64,000 bases of DNA from Tretioscincus oriximinensis. Lineage: Eukaryota > Chordata > Lepidosauria > Squamata > Gymnophthalmidae. The translations under genes were made by a program, and so were the position numbers. Positions 35,400 through 47,022 of the stretch are shown here, in pieces (positions within the stretch are counted from its first letter, which is position 1; each line of letters begins with the position of its first letter). The stretch is taken from NCBI GenBank assembly GCA_022410635.1, contig JAJVDF010000358.1, forward strand, positions 699,620 to 763,619. Reading direction: 5' to 3'. The notes beneath the pieces are model-generated. The model searched no databases. It was not told where the DNA came from and was given only the letters and a program-made list of their open reading frames with translations.

Positions 35400-35681
35400 A
35401 TTTTAGTTTTTGATCACTACTGCTGAATTCCACATCACTACTAGTAAATCAGTGCTGATGACAGTCCAACAGTTCTTTCTCACCTCAGATGCCAAGATTG
35501 GTAAAGAGGTCTACAACAGGCTACCAAAGACACAGAGTGCCACTGTATACTCACTCTGCTGTGGGTTACCTATCANCACCACTTTCATCAGCTCTGCCTC
35601 CATACATCAACTGGAATGACTTAATCACCATTACCACAGTGTTTACCTGGTGGAGGCTAAACTACTGAAAAAGCAGTTGCA
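35400..35681 (+). repeat. Non-LTR retrotransposon ORF2 fragment, left part
   Basis: The plus strand carries a decayed ORF2 C-terminal segment with D-A-K-I-G-K-E-V-Y-N-R-L-P-K-T, followed by frameshifted W-N-D-L-I-T and L-L-K-K-Q-L-H-W. This is the region after the reverse-transcriptase palm. It is interrupted at L-H-W by the solo LTR at 35687-36419 and resumes at 36425. The exact clade is not assigned; the same family appears on the minus strand at 52310-52800. Confidence 0.65.
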
Positions 35682-35686
35682 CTGGG

Positions 35687-36419
35687 TGTGGCGACCCCTA
35701 CTTGAGGGCCCCACGATTAGATGACCCTCCCAGCTAGGGGTGCCACAATATCCACCCTGTTGCCCAAGCCAGCACTCACGACTGCTTGGAGCAACAGTAA
35801 TTTCCTCAGGCCTACACAAGACCTCGGTGTTTACCTCAAGGTTGAGGGCTTTATTCACAGCCCCCACCAGTAGCGTGCTTATTTATTGTTGCTACAGAGA
35901 TAAAAGAAAGAAAGAGATGATTGAATTGAAACAAATAACAAGTTTATTATTTACAAATAAGGAATAGAAAGAAGATTAGAATAATAAAGCTTCNGCTTTC
36001 ATACAGTAAGCCTGACTCAAGCACAAACACCAAGCAAGAGCAACATTAGTTTCCAGATACTTAAAGAGACAGGCCCTGTGTTACTTGATTTGTTCCAGCC
36101 CCANGTCAAGCCTCAACTTTGGCTCTTTCAGGCCACCATACACTCACACCCCCTCCCTCTGAGGCAGATCAGAAGCGGTCAACTGGCTACACCACAAGTC
36201 TCTCCAACAGAAAGGCCTCTAGCCCTGGTCAGCTTTCCTTTTATTTGCTGACCAGCCGGCTATTCAAGGCCCCATTGGCTGGCTCCTCCAGCCATGCCCC
36301 CTCCCAATCAGAGATTCAGGAAGCCACGCCCCTGCCCAGGCCTGCTCTTTCCCCCTCCTTCTGGGATATCTGGTAAGTTTATCAAAGAAGAACAAACCTG
36401 TAAAATGGAGGACGCCACA
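35687..36419 (-). mobile_element. Solo LTR with 5-bp target-site duplication
   Basis: The 733-bp element begins TGTGGCGACC and ends GGACGCCACA on the plus strand, that is TG...CA with a 10-base imperfect inverted end. It is flanked by CTGGG at 35682-35686 and at 36420-36424. On the minus strand AAATAAAAGGAAAGCTG resembles a TATA region and AATAAAC near the 3' end is a polyadenylation signal, so the LTR is in minus orientation. No internal gag or pol remains, consistent with LTR-LTR recombination. It is a Ty3/gypsy-like or endogenous-retrovirus LTR. Two N positions are at about 35993 and 36103. Confidence 0.85.
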
Positions 36420-36424
36420 CTGGG

Positions 36425-36655
36425 CAGAACATATTTTTAGGGTGAAAGATCATTCCCTACCTAAGATTGCATTATATGATAAACTTACCACTGGCGACTG
36501 TGACAGTGAGGCACCAAAGAAAAGATACAAGGACTCCTTCAAGAAATCCTTTGATGTCTGCCCTATTGACCACTGTCAATGGTCTGTCCTAGCTGCCAAT
36601 CACGGGGGCTTTAGTTATACCGTCTACAAGGCTGTCTCTTCTTTGTGAGAAGTGA
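36425..36655 (+). repeat. Non-LTR retrotransposon ORF2 fragment, right part
   Basis: The frame left at 35681 continues after the LTR with A-E-H-I-F-R-V-K-D-H-S-L-P-K, then A-P-K-K-R-Y-K-D-S-F-K-K-S and I-D-H-C-Q-W. This conserved C-terminal order, R-x-x-D-x-x-(L/I)-P-K ... K-K-R-Y-K-D, is found in several animal LINE clades. The fragment has no associated 3' UTR that I can delimit. Confidence 0.75.
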
Positions 36656-36659
36656 CTCT

Positions 36660-39040
36660 TTCTAAGGGTCTTAGCACACCTTAGAGAATAACTTGGAAAA
36701 GAAATTGCAACATGAGTTTTCGTAGANTCATGTTTCGTGTGATGATTAAAGAAATTCATGGAGAACAGGTCTGTCAGTAGATGCTGAACGTAATAATTGT
36801 TTGCTGTTTTCAGTATTGGAGATGATAAGCTTTAAAGTTGAAATTATTGGGATCTTGAGCTAGGAATGTTTTCACTGTGTGGTTCTTTTGGTCTTGTAGG
36901 TGACCACCATGAGAACAAGGCAAGGCAATGATCTAATCCTTATATTGTTAGCTTTTTATTCAGGTTCAGTTGTTCAATTACACACTGACAGAAAAAGATC
37001 CCCTAGAAAGGAAGTAACAACATGACAACTGGCCTTTCTGATTATAATAAAGAGACTATATCTCTAAGGCATCATTACTGATCTGCATTTTTCAGGTTAT
37101 GAACCTTTCAAAGGACTGGGAAACTTCTGAGCACAGAAGATTAAATTAAAAATGCTGGAAAAGTTTCCCAAGGACCCCCTTGTTTGAAAGCCTGATGCGA
37201 TAGCGTTCTAAATAAATTGCTTCACTTAGCTAACGGGAAAGGCTGTCATGAGAAGCAGATCTAAAAATAACTATCTGTTTCTAAAAAGATAGAAAGTGTT
37301 GATTTGGACATTGCAATGGACAGCTGCTTACTAGAATTGCATATAGAAAAATCTTCTTTTTAACTGAATGAGAGATTTGGAAGAATGAATTAGCTTTGCA
37401 AATAGAATAGTATTTTCATATAAAAACCCCAGATCCTTCATGGTCTTAAAATGATGGCATTATGTTGCCTGAATATACATATCACAAATATTAATTGGGT
37501 GATGTTGCATTATATAGTAAAAAAACTTTTATGCAGCTTTAATATCTTTTCACAATATTAAGCAGAGAAAAACTTTTGTTCTTTCTTGAAACTCCCAGGA
37601 ATATTGAGATCTTATGTGTTTAATGTAGAAGGTGCATTGAGAAAATTCAGGGGCCACAGTATGCCCTTATAGATGAACCTTTCTGCAGATACATTTCTTG
37701 GACCATGGAAATCAAGGCCTGGCTTCAACATGGTGTTTTTTTTAAAAATCTTGTAGCATTTACAGTAATTCTACTTGCAGGTGACAGTAGGTAAATATAG
37801 GGCATATAATCTTGAAGTTGCTTCCCATTTTATCTGTAGTGCATCTTTAATTTGGTATTTGGTTGAAGAACAAACTTCACTTTTCTCACTTTCAGGCACT
37901 GTTTTATTGTCAACTGCCCTGACGCCTTGGGCATAGGGTGGAAGCATAAACGAACACGCCATAACAATAAAATCCAAATGACCATCACCCTAAGTGACCC
38001 CGCGGACAAACAAACGGTCCATCACCTCAAAGCAACGTGATTGGACAGGGAGGAAAAATCCTGCCTTTGAGCCAGATGCTTTGCGCACTATGAATTCAAG
38101 CCATCAGCTGGGAGTGCAACAAGTGCAAGGAGGGGCTGAGCTTGAGTGAGTGAGTGAGTGAGTGAGTGAGTGAGTGAGTGGGCAGCAGCAGCTCAACCAG
38201 TATTGAGAACGGTGGCTGGCCTGAGTGGCCGAGGTCAGGGCAGTGAGGAGAGCAGCAGTTGTAGGAGAGGGGTGGGAAACAGCCACCAGAAGGCCATTCC
38301 ATTCACAGGCTAGTACACAAATAAATGCATCTGTAAAGAGAAGAGTTATTTTTACTATTAAATTTATTTTCTCTTGAAACCTCCTTGAAAACAGCCCTCT
38401 TCTAATGAAGCACATGGGCAGAAGTGACCCAGTTTATCTTTGTTGCAGCCTCTAGAGAATGGGACCAGAAGAGATAATTTCCTAAGCCTGATGTATGGAT
38501 ATAATATATTAGGAGATGTCAACTGTAGGATCATTTCTAAGAAGAAATATTTTTGAGAAGGGTAAGAAATGGGAAAGACCCAAGGAAAGAATAATAAAAG
38601 GTGAACTATCTTCATCTAATGGTGACAAAAGATTAGGTGAGAGCAGGCTTCCATGGACCAGAATACATAAAAAACAGGTCATTGGAAAGAAAATCTAGAT
38701 GGGATGGGCACTTTGACTGACTCAATTCCTTTGCCTTGTTTACTCACGCTGCTGCTGGGGAATCTGCTGGCTGAAATCTAGGATCTTGACCTACAGTTTT
38801 ATTTATCCTAGTGCTACCCCTTTTTGTAGGTAAGACTAGGACAGCACTGTAACAAACCAGGGGCCAATTTCTGAGGACTCTTGCTGCAGTATAGTCATTC
38901 TGAGACACTCAGAAGACACTCGTTAGTACTGCCATGGCAGCAGAGGTTGCCACTGGGAGGCAGCAACAGACCAGGCAATGCATTTGCTGCTGAGCGCATC
39001 CGCATCTTCTTCGCCTGGTGATTGGCTGGGGTTCATCATT
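36660..39040. other. Intronic sequence with a GC-richer block and (GAGT)n
   Basis: At about 37985-38330 the GC content rises, with CCCCGCGGACA, GTGATTGGACAGG (an inverted CCAAT box) and a (GAGT)n run at about 38144-38179. The rest is ordinary AT-rich intron. No exon was recognised. The GC-richer block could be a minor promoter or a transposon fragment. Confidence 0.35.
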
Positions 39041-39042
39041 AG

Positions 39043-39205
39043 TAAGAACATAAGAGCTCCACTGAATTTGTCCAGCGCCCATGTGATTCAGCATTCTGTC
39101 TCACACAGTGGCCCAACAATTGCCCCTGGGCAGTCTCAAGCAGAAGAAGGCAACATCCTCACCTGTTCCCGACTCCGTGCAAACTTCAGGAATAGTGCCA
39201 GCATG
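39043..39205 (-). repeat. CR1-type LINE, 3' end fragment
   Basis: TAAGAACATAAGAGCTCCAC, CAGCATTCTGTCTCACACAG and CCCCTGGGCAGTCT are the reverse complement of the CR1 3' UTR seen at 2957-3490. Confidence 0.75.
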
Positions 39206-39209
39206 GCCT

Positions 39210-41480
39210 CTTTTCCAGGGAAGAAACTGAGCTTTACTTTGCCCCCGCGATCCTTGGGAGGGGTGCCTTCCGGAAGAATGAACCAGCTAGTCAAATGCAT
39301 GACTGTGACTCATGATATTGGTTTACTTCTGAATAGACAGCTGATTTGGCACTGGCGTGCTTACATGTTCCCATGGTTTGCTTTGGGTAATAGCTAGAAG
39401 GCTGAATAGTGGTCTGTGGTCTTCCAGTAGAAGGCTGAAATTTCTATAGCTAGTAGGTGGGATTGAGGATACGTATGAATAGTCTGCTTGTGGCTTACAT
39501 ATCATTATGCTGATTTGAGTCAGAGGCAAGAATTGCAATTCAAGGGCCAAAAAGAATGAATCATTCTTTGGATGAAAAAGTTTCTTCTTTAAAAGGAGTC
39601 CGTAAAGTCAGCTTATTAAACATTAGTATTTGAGCTGTGATGTTTTGTTTTTTTTAAAAAGCCATTCAGATTTACAAACAGTAGAGTGTTGTTTACAGTG
39701 ATTTGCATATTGTTAAGTGCTAAAAACACCATATTTCACACCGTCAGCCCATATCAAGTTAAAAAATGTAGCCTTCCTTTCACTTATTAGCATTCAAATT
39801 TGACTTATTGGAATAATTTCTCACCGCAGTGAAGAGCAGCTGCTTGTGTCTTTCCTGGGACGTCAGGTCAGAGCAGGGACAGGATACTACTTTTGCAGTG
39901 TGAGCTCTCATGTTGGTATGTGAGGCTTCTGCCAAAGTTTTTGTTCATGTGCCATTTCTCCTGCTTGGTTTCTGTTTTCCTTGAAGCTTGCTGAAAGTGT
40001 TGCGGAACAAATGTTTTTCAGTGATTTGCTCNTGAGTGATGATAGCTTATTGTAGCTGAATGGCAAAACAGTTCATCCCCCCTTTGGCTTCTCAGCCCTA
40101 CCGCTTTGCACTGCCTGTTTTTCAACTCGGTTGTTCCCGAGTGCCATAAATAAATTTGCAGAGGACGTCTTTAAAAACAATGCCTTGTGACATCTGATAG
40201 ACCTGGACTAGTGTTGAACACTTAATGATGCTGAGGCTGGACAACTAGTTTGGGATTTAGTAATACTGTGCTTTAAACAAAATTGAGTCTTTTCACATGT
40301 TAAGATGATCAAACGGAGGAAAGAACGTTTGGGAGCACCGTCTCTACGGATCCAGTAAGGACTGCTTTTGGAAACAGATTTACAGTGATTGGCTACCATA
40401 TGAAAATGAATAAATGTCCTGTACTTATATATTTAAACAGTATATTAACAAGTCTAGATTTTCATAAGCTTTTAAATGTGTGATAAATAAAATGCACAGT
40501 CTTAAGCTAGTGTTTAGCAAGAAAAGTTCATTGCTTAGTTTTGCGCTCTTTGGTAAAAGATGTATGAAGTTCATTTGAGCATTCTGATTTATTTTATGTA
40601 AAATAAAATGTGTGTGGTAAAAGATTTTAGTTAAGTATGTTGTACAACTGAATTATGAAGCACTGTGCTTCAAATATTAGGGTTAAGAGAGCTTTTCCTG
40701 AAGGCTGCCTTTTAAAACACAAGTTCAGACATAGTAGATGTATACATTTTTTTTATTACTAAGATATCCCCACTGATATCACAGCAGCAAAAAATGATTC
40801 TTGATTGGTGGGATGAATTCTGTGTGTGTATTTCTTAAGAAAATACTGGAGAAGTCCCATTTTAGGTTTTAAACAAAATTTGTTCTCATAGACAATTTTA
40901 GGTAATTTTTAGTATATAATATAAAGTTTCTAATCAGTTATTGTTTCCAGACATTAAGAGGAAAGTGTGGGATATGGTTTAGAACCATAATCGCTTCTCA
41001 GTGACTCAGCCGATTGGCAGGGCGAAAAGATGGATCAGTCTTCAATACTTTAGTGCTTTCTCTTGATATGAAAATACACCCAAATGTATAAATGTTGACT
41101 TCCAAATCTGTACAGTGGGTATGCAAGGCCCAGTTTTGGTCTGTCTTTATACTTTGGTCATTTTCCTGAAAGAAAAACTCAGAAACAAATGCCAGACAAG
41201 ATAAACAATAGCACTATGGAAAATTCAGATGTGATGTTCTTTTTTGAGCTATAACGATATTTCAGAATTTCCGGCATTTTAAGAATATGTTGGGATTATC
41301 TTGGAAATGCTTTGTCCCAATACAGAATAATCCAGAACTCTATATCCTGTCTGGATGCAGCCTAAGTTAGATTTTGAGTTTCTAAGCGACTCTGTTGTTT
41401 GTTTTTTGAAGATTATTTCCTAACAGTGAACCTGAACACACGCCAGGATAATTCTGAAACTTATTAATTCTGTTGTGGTA
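39210..41480. other. Intronic sequence, nothing specific seen
   Basis: No exon, RNA gene or preserved repeat was recognised; one N lies near 40032. Confidence 0.45.
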
Positions 41481-41489
41481 CTTTGTCAG

Positions 41490-41690
41490 AATCTCCTCTC
41501 CTTTCCTCTGCCGAGGAAGTGATGGCCATCAGCATGTGTTCTCTCCTACATCTGCTCCAGGTCTTCAGCATCTTAAAATCCCTCTTAGTGCAGATTATGC
41601 CCTTGTTACTTCTCCTCTAGCCTTTTGCCTCAACCCTCAACCCAAAAGCAACCCTGGTAGCCCAGGCCACAGCTATCCATTTCATTGGAG
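41490..41690 (+). CDS. Candidate cassette exon, phase-compatible with MAST exons
   Basis: The block is bounded by ACTTTGTCAG at the acceptor (41488-41489) and TTGGAG|GTAAGAA at the donor (41691). It is 201 bases long and, in the frame starting at 41491, fully open. The peptide begins I-S-S-P-F-L-C-R-G-S-D-G and ends G-S-P-G-H-S-Y-P-F-H-W plus two bases. It therefore takes one base from the previous split codon and leaves two, the same phase as the ends of exons B and C. Inclusion after exon B would keep the MAST frame. Ser and Pro are enriched, but I do not recognise the sequence in known MAST proteins. It could instead be an exon of an unrelated transcript, or chance. Confidence 0.4.
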
Positions 41691-41699
41691 GTAAGAAAT

Positions 41700-42760
41700 A
41701 TAAATTGGCGGCATTTGTTCTCTAACACAATGGTGTGTAACGTTTTTCTTGAATGGTTGAAAATTAGCCTGTGTAGTTCTGAATGTTTAACGCTAGTATC
41801 AAGTCACATCGTATGGCTGAAAAAAAGTAGAATAAGCACGATATGGAACTAAAAGTTTTATTGTTTGCCTGTTCATCTTCACCTTATCATGAAGCACATT
41901 TTCAAAAACTCACTTGCATGTTTATCATGAAACAATAGTCCTGTCAGAATTCCATTTNCCCAGCAATGTAAATGCTATTAATTTCTTCCAGTAAGAATTT
42001 TGGAAGAATCTTATGACTAGATCATTTCATCTTCTTCATAACAGCTCATGGCGCTCAACTTTTGAGGAATTTAAAGTTCTCTGGGCTCCAATCACAAAAT
42101 GGGAGGTAGGGAAGATGTTTAGCTGAAGGTATGGCAGATATGAATATATATAGAAATGAAGAGGAACTTATCTGGGAAGAGAAAGCAAGAAATGGAATAA
42201 TGGAGTTGGTTATTTTGTTTCATTGTGTTCAGGTTCTCTAACAGAATTAAGGAAAATCCTGATCAGGGCCAGAGGTGATATTAGAGGCGGCTTCTAAAAG
42301 TTTTTGTGAATTATTATGGTGTTATCAATGTCGAGGTGAGAATTATAAACATATACTGATGACAGATGGCGAAGTTATAAGGGTGATAAGTGCTTTGTTA
42401 GAAGTGTTCATTCATTTAAACTCTCTGCATTTTTATTTATTAGAAAGACTAAATATCAGTTCATAACTAGTTCTGTGCAAGAGTTGAGTATTCAAGAAAA
42501 GCCTAGTGAAACAGCCAGGCCTATCGTAAGTGAGAACTAAGTTTTTCTGAGTTGATCATATTACTAGTAGTAAGAAAACTAGCATTTGGACTTCTCTCTT
42601 TTTCCTGATTTCCTACTTATACTTTTGAGGAAGGAAGGAGAACTTACAATGGGTGGCTGATTAATATAATTATATGTGTTTAAATGTTAACAGCAATTCT
42701 CCTAGTGCTCCTGAAGTCTTGCCACATTTATTTAGTGTATTAATTATTATCACTGTCAAA
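41700..42760. other. Intronic sequence, nothing specific seen
   Basis: No exon, RNA gene or preserved repeat was recognised. Confidence 0.45.
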
Positions 42761-42762
42761 AA

Positions 42763-42843
42763 TATACTGCTCAAAACAATTAAGGGAACACTTTAATATA
42801 ACATGTTATGTTAAAGTGTTCCTTAATTGTTTTGAGCAGTATA
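42763..42843. mobile_element. Near-perfect palindrome with Tc1-like ends, copy 2
   Basis: This 81-bp copy starts TATACTGCTCAAAACAATTA and ends with its inverted form ...GAGCAGTATA, with TA at both borders. The centre AACATGTT and both arms match copy 1 at 22016-22097, apart from one substitution in the left arm (AATATAA for AACATAA) and one missing base in the right arm. The intact outer ends here confirm the Tc1/mariner-type TACTGCTCAAAA terminus. Confidence 0.9.
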
Positions 42844-42849
42844 AATAAT

Positions 42850-44420
42850 GCGGCACTGTGTATTACCAGTTTTAAACTTCATATATCACAATCTGTGGTG
42901 AATATAAGCATTTTAATTTTTATTAAGATTTTTGGAATTTTAACCAATGTTACCATGTTCAAAAAGATACTACTTCTATTGCTGGGGATTATCTGTATTG
43001 GTCACAAATTTTTATTTAAAATAATTTTGCTACACTTGTAAGACATGTCTCAATTGCAGTAATTCTAATGTAATACTTCCAAGAGGTTCTAAATATTTTT
43101 TGAATAAAATTAGAAATATATTAGAATCAAATAATAATAATTTACACTTTTTGAATTCTGTATAAATTTAGGAGACAACCCATAGATCAGGATCGCTTAT
43201 GCAGTTGCAACAATTCAGTTATTTCATTTATTTTTGTTTTTTTATCCTGCTACACACTTAAGAATCAATTTTATCAAAAGCAATAACCGTGTATGAATTC
43301 TGTATGCACAGTCAGACACTGGGATGAATAGGGACTTCTGTCTGTCCGTTTGTTTCTCTCTGTATGGGTTATTTTGGGATGCCCTCAGAAAACTGTGCTC
43401 TTGTTCAGAAAATCTTCTTTAGTGCCATTCCTAATGAAACCCAGATTGGTATTATAGCATGGATTTTATGGAGAGGGAAAATGTCCACTCATGTTGCTCC
43501 TGGCTCCTGTTTGGAGTGTCCAATAGAATTAGATTTTTATTTTGTGTGCGGGGGAGTTCCGTTCAGAAAGGTGCAGTCATAGTTTAGGTGCTGACACTAC
43601 ATGCATTGCTTGTGCCATGATGCCAATGTGGTTTAGAAAATCTCCAAAATCTTGTTACCCATTATAATTCATATCAAGATTCCCCACCAAGTGTTCCTGA
43701 GGACAGCTAGTCTTTCTAGCTCTTGTGAAGGATAGCAGCTGTGTGTTTATGATAATTAGAAATTCTGCCTTGAAGATAGTCCATCCTGGCCTTTGTAATG
43801 GTTTCTGTTTCTGTGGAGCCAACAGGGTACTTGCTATGGAGAAGATACAGTTAACAAAGAGAATCTGGATCATAAAGTTGATTGACTTACTGTAAGCAGC
43901 AATTTGAATGGGAGAAGTGAATTTCTGGCCCATTCCCAATGAACCTGATTTTGCCTACATTTTAAAGGTTAAAAATCATACCATAAAAATATATTTTCAT
44001 AAATCAAGCTAAGGTTTTATATTATTTGCCCATGGAGATTATAGCCAAGTGAGATAGAAAACAACATTCCAATCTAAAAAAACGCACAATTTTCATCTTT
44101 ACTTTTTAATAATAATTAATCATCATTATCATCATCATCATCATCATGGATATTGTACTACTTTAAACCACAGATGGAATGAGAACTAAATTAAGGTGGG
44201 GAAAAGCCCACTAAGCTTTGCAAGTTTCTAGAATGCATTTTAAACTAATTTAGGTATGTCTTCCTATCCTGGATACCTTCTAGTTCTGGGTCTTTTTAGA
44301 CTAAAAAAGTAATTTGAACCCTAGAGACAATTCTAACAGTCTATGCAGGAACAAGACCTATGGGAGAGTCTACTCTATTTTTATAATTTTTTTTACTATA
44401 GGTAAGACACTCTTGTTTAT
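42850..44420. other. Intronic sequence with (ATC)n
   Basis: A short ATC trinucleotide run lies at about 44121-44147. No exon or preserved repeat was recognised otherwise. Confidence 0.45.
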
Positions 44421-44426
44421 TCCTAA

Positions 44427-45018
44427 CAAGTGGAATTAGCCCATTATATTATGGTAATGCATTGGGCTCTAGGCCCTCCTCCGCCTTGCTCCCATCCCTT
44501 CAACTCCCTCCTTCCCATGCCCTCTCCCATCCCTCTTTCACTTGCCATTTTTTTCTTTCGATCCTTCTTCTATTTTCTGTTTTTTTCGTTTCTTTACCTT
44601 CCTCCTTTTCTTTTTTCTTCCTTCTCTTCTTTCCTTCCCATCTTCATCTCTTCCTTCCTCTGTTCTTTCCTTCCCTTCATTGCTTATCTTCCACCATTTC
44701 TCTCTGGAGGCTGCTAAAGTTCCAAGCCCTGTCATTGGATAAGAACATAAAAAGAGCCATACTGGATCAGGCCACAGCCCATCTAGTCCAGCATTCTGTC
44801 TCACACAGAGGCCCACCAGATGCACCTGGGCAGTCTGAACAGAGGAAAGCAAAAAATGCACCTGTTCATGACTCCCTGCAAATGGTATTTCAGGAGTCCT
44901 GCCTGTTGCTCCATCCTGGAGGCAACATCCAGACATCCATCCTAGTACCCATTATTATACCTAGTACCCATATTATTCCTCAGAATGTTAGATTCTTTGA
45001 TCCATGTTTTATTGTGTG
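44427..45018 (-). mobile_element. Helitron-like element interrupted by a CR1 fragment
   Basis: The left end AACAAGTGGAATTAGCCCAT, with hairpin partner TAATGCATTGGGCTC, matches the 3' end of the element at 24908 (terminal CTAG mutated to CAAG). The pyrimidine-rich interior and GGAGGCTGCTAAAGTTCC also match. After the CR1 insertion (44739-44975) the similarity resumes with CTCAGAATGTTAGATTC and ends near TTTTATT at about 45018, as in the 24.9 kb copy. It is non-autonomous and older than the nested CR1 insertion. Confidence 0.7.
44739..44975 (-). repeat. CR1-type LINE 3' end nested in the Helitron
   Basis: TAAGAACATAAAAAGAGCCA, GGATCAGGCCACAGCCCATC, AGCATTCTGTCTCACACAG and CACCTGGGCAGTCTGAACAG are the reverse complement of the CR1 3' UTR. 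It is a 5'-truncated insertion that splits the Helitron copy. Confidence 0.85.
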
Positions 45019-45019
45019 T

Positions 45020-46890
45020 ACAGAAATATGCAACATTGCTCAGCTTAATAGAATGTTTAGAGGAAATATAGGGGGAATATAATGTGTAATATTTGGTATT
45101 TTATTTTTGCAAATCATTGGAAATTGTTAATTCAAAGAAGTAGCTATGTTAGTCCAGATGATTTTTTCTAGCAAGAGAGCCTTAGCAACAACTTGGAGAC
45201 TGAATTTTATTTCAGGATATACGTATCTTTGAACAGAGATCTATGGAAAAGATGCAACAGAGGAAAAAAAGTGTTTGGCATTATGAATTTTCAAAGATTA
45301 AGCCTATTTTATCAGGTGCAATATTATGAATTCTCAATCTTTTAAAAGCTTCTGCACCCGTAAGGAGGGGAAACTTCAGTGCCTCCCCTTTGTGAAAATC
45401 CTGATATTTAGGGTACGGGGAGGGGGGTAACGCAAGTTGTCAACGGCTTACATGTAACACCCACATCACAAGAGGCAGCCAATCACTACATGGAGGGCGG
45501 GCGGTAGTGCCACCGTTGAGAATCAGTGGTCTAAAGGATCTGTTAGTTTCTAGGGTGCATCTAGACCACAACATTAGAAAGTATTATCAATAGTAGATGA
45601 AAGCTGCAGCCACTAATTTTATTTTTAAATATCTAGTTTAATAAATACCATTTTTATTCATTTGGGATAGGACTGAATATTTGAATTGGTTACTTGGCAA
45701 AAATTGAGAGAATGGAATATTCTGACATAGAAAGAAATATTTTCCTGATTTAGTCTAGAGGACCAGAATACTTGTTGGGTGACTATTTGGGATAAGAGCA
45801 AGAAAATTTTAATATTTTTTTTGAAGAGGAAACCACAATGAACCTTGCAAGGAAATAGGAAGGATATGTAGAATAACTCTATTCTACAGTGAGGTTCTAT
45901 AGAGAGAAAAAAATCTGAAAAAATATGTTCATTTTCAGAATGTAATATCTACAGTATATCACTTCTAATATTTAATATAGGACACTTAATCTAAACACTT
46001 GCTCCACTTTTTTCCTTTAGAAAGATTTATAAAAGTGATCTCTCCATATTTCTATATTGAAAAACTAAATTAAATCCATGCTGTTTTAATATTGTAATCT
46101 CACACTGTCACCTGCAATAACAGAGTTCATATTCAGAGCAGCATGAAAATATACTGACATTACAAACTCAGTGGAATTATTCTTATACTTTTTGGAATAC
46201 ATTCTAGCAACGCTCATTTCTTTGCTCTTTATTTCACCAAATATATCCAAAAAGTTTAATATAAATTATACACTTTATTAAATGATTTTATCTACTATTC
46301 GTTGGTGCTGTTTTCTTCCCTCAGCCAACTACATTGTCTTTATCATTCTCATGCTGCTATTCAAGTCCACAAAAGGAAATTTATTTTTTGAACAATAACC
46401 TGCTTCAGGCAGCAGGTCTTGTACTTCTACAACTGACAAATGATGACTTTTGGTAATCTTTGAAACCCGAAGCTGATGTAATTTATTTTCACTGGTAAAA
46501 TAGGAAATGGATAGCAATGAACCAAGCAACAATTTCTACTTTTTAAAAATTGTTGTCATTTGTTGCATTTTCGTTCTTTTTTTAAAAAGTTACTATATTG
46601 TTTTGCAAGCTAAAAAATAAAAAAGTATCTTAAGCTGATAATTTTTAAGTTTGGGTACAGTATATGAAAATATGGCATCAGACAGTGCTGACATTTGTTA
46701 ATCAAATAATTTAGATTATAATTTCTTACACGATTATTATTTTCATATTCTATAGTAAGTGAATACAACTTGCAAATTAGAATGCACATTCCTATTAAAC
46801 ATTTGGTATCAAATATACTTTGTGCTCTAAAACATCTATTTTAAAAGTGTAATTGTTTATATAACTAATTTAAAACTTAAATCGTAAATG
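45020..46890. other. Intronic sequence, possible hAT end at 45530
   Basis: At about 45360-45530 a GC-richer segment ends GTTGAGAATCAGTGG, which inverted reads CCACTGATTCTCAAC, a hAT-like terminus. The opposite end could not be found. The rest is AT-rich with no exon recognised. Confidence 0.4.
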
Positions 46891-46934
46891 GAGCCCTCGT
46901 GGTGAGCTTTTAGGGCTCATATCAGCATCCAGCC

Positions 46935-46985
46935 CGCAAGCCACATGTGGCCCGCCAAGCCAATTTTGTGGCTTGCGAAGGGGCC
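46935..46985. repeat. hAT-like subterminal segment
   Basis: AGCCCGCAAGCCACATGTGG then CCCGCCAAGCC resembles the interior of the hAT element at 31817-32112. It abuts the 78-bp array and may be the left part of the transposon in which the array grew. No terminal repeat could be delimited. Confidence 0.4.
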
Positions 46986-47022
46986 TTGCACTATGCTGCT
47001 TCGATGTCAATGTTTGCAGCTG

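Noticed and set aside
44462..45082. 206-codon plus-strand frame rich in Ser, Phe, Leu and Pro
   Set aside because: It runs through the pyrimidine-rich Helitron interior and the nested CR1 end; the composition reflects CTTT repeats, not a protein.
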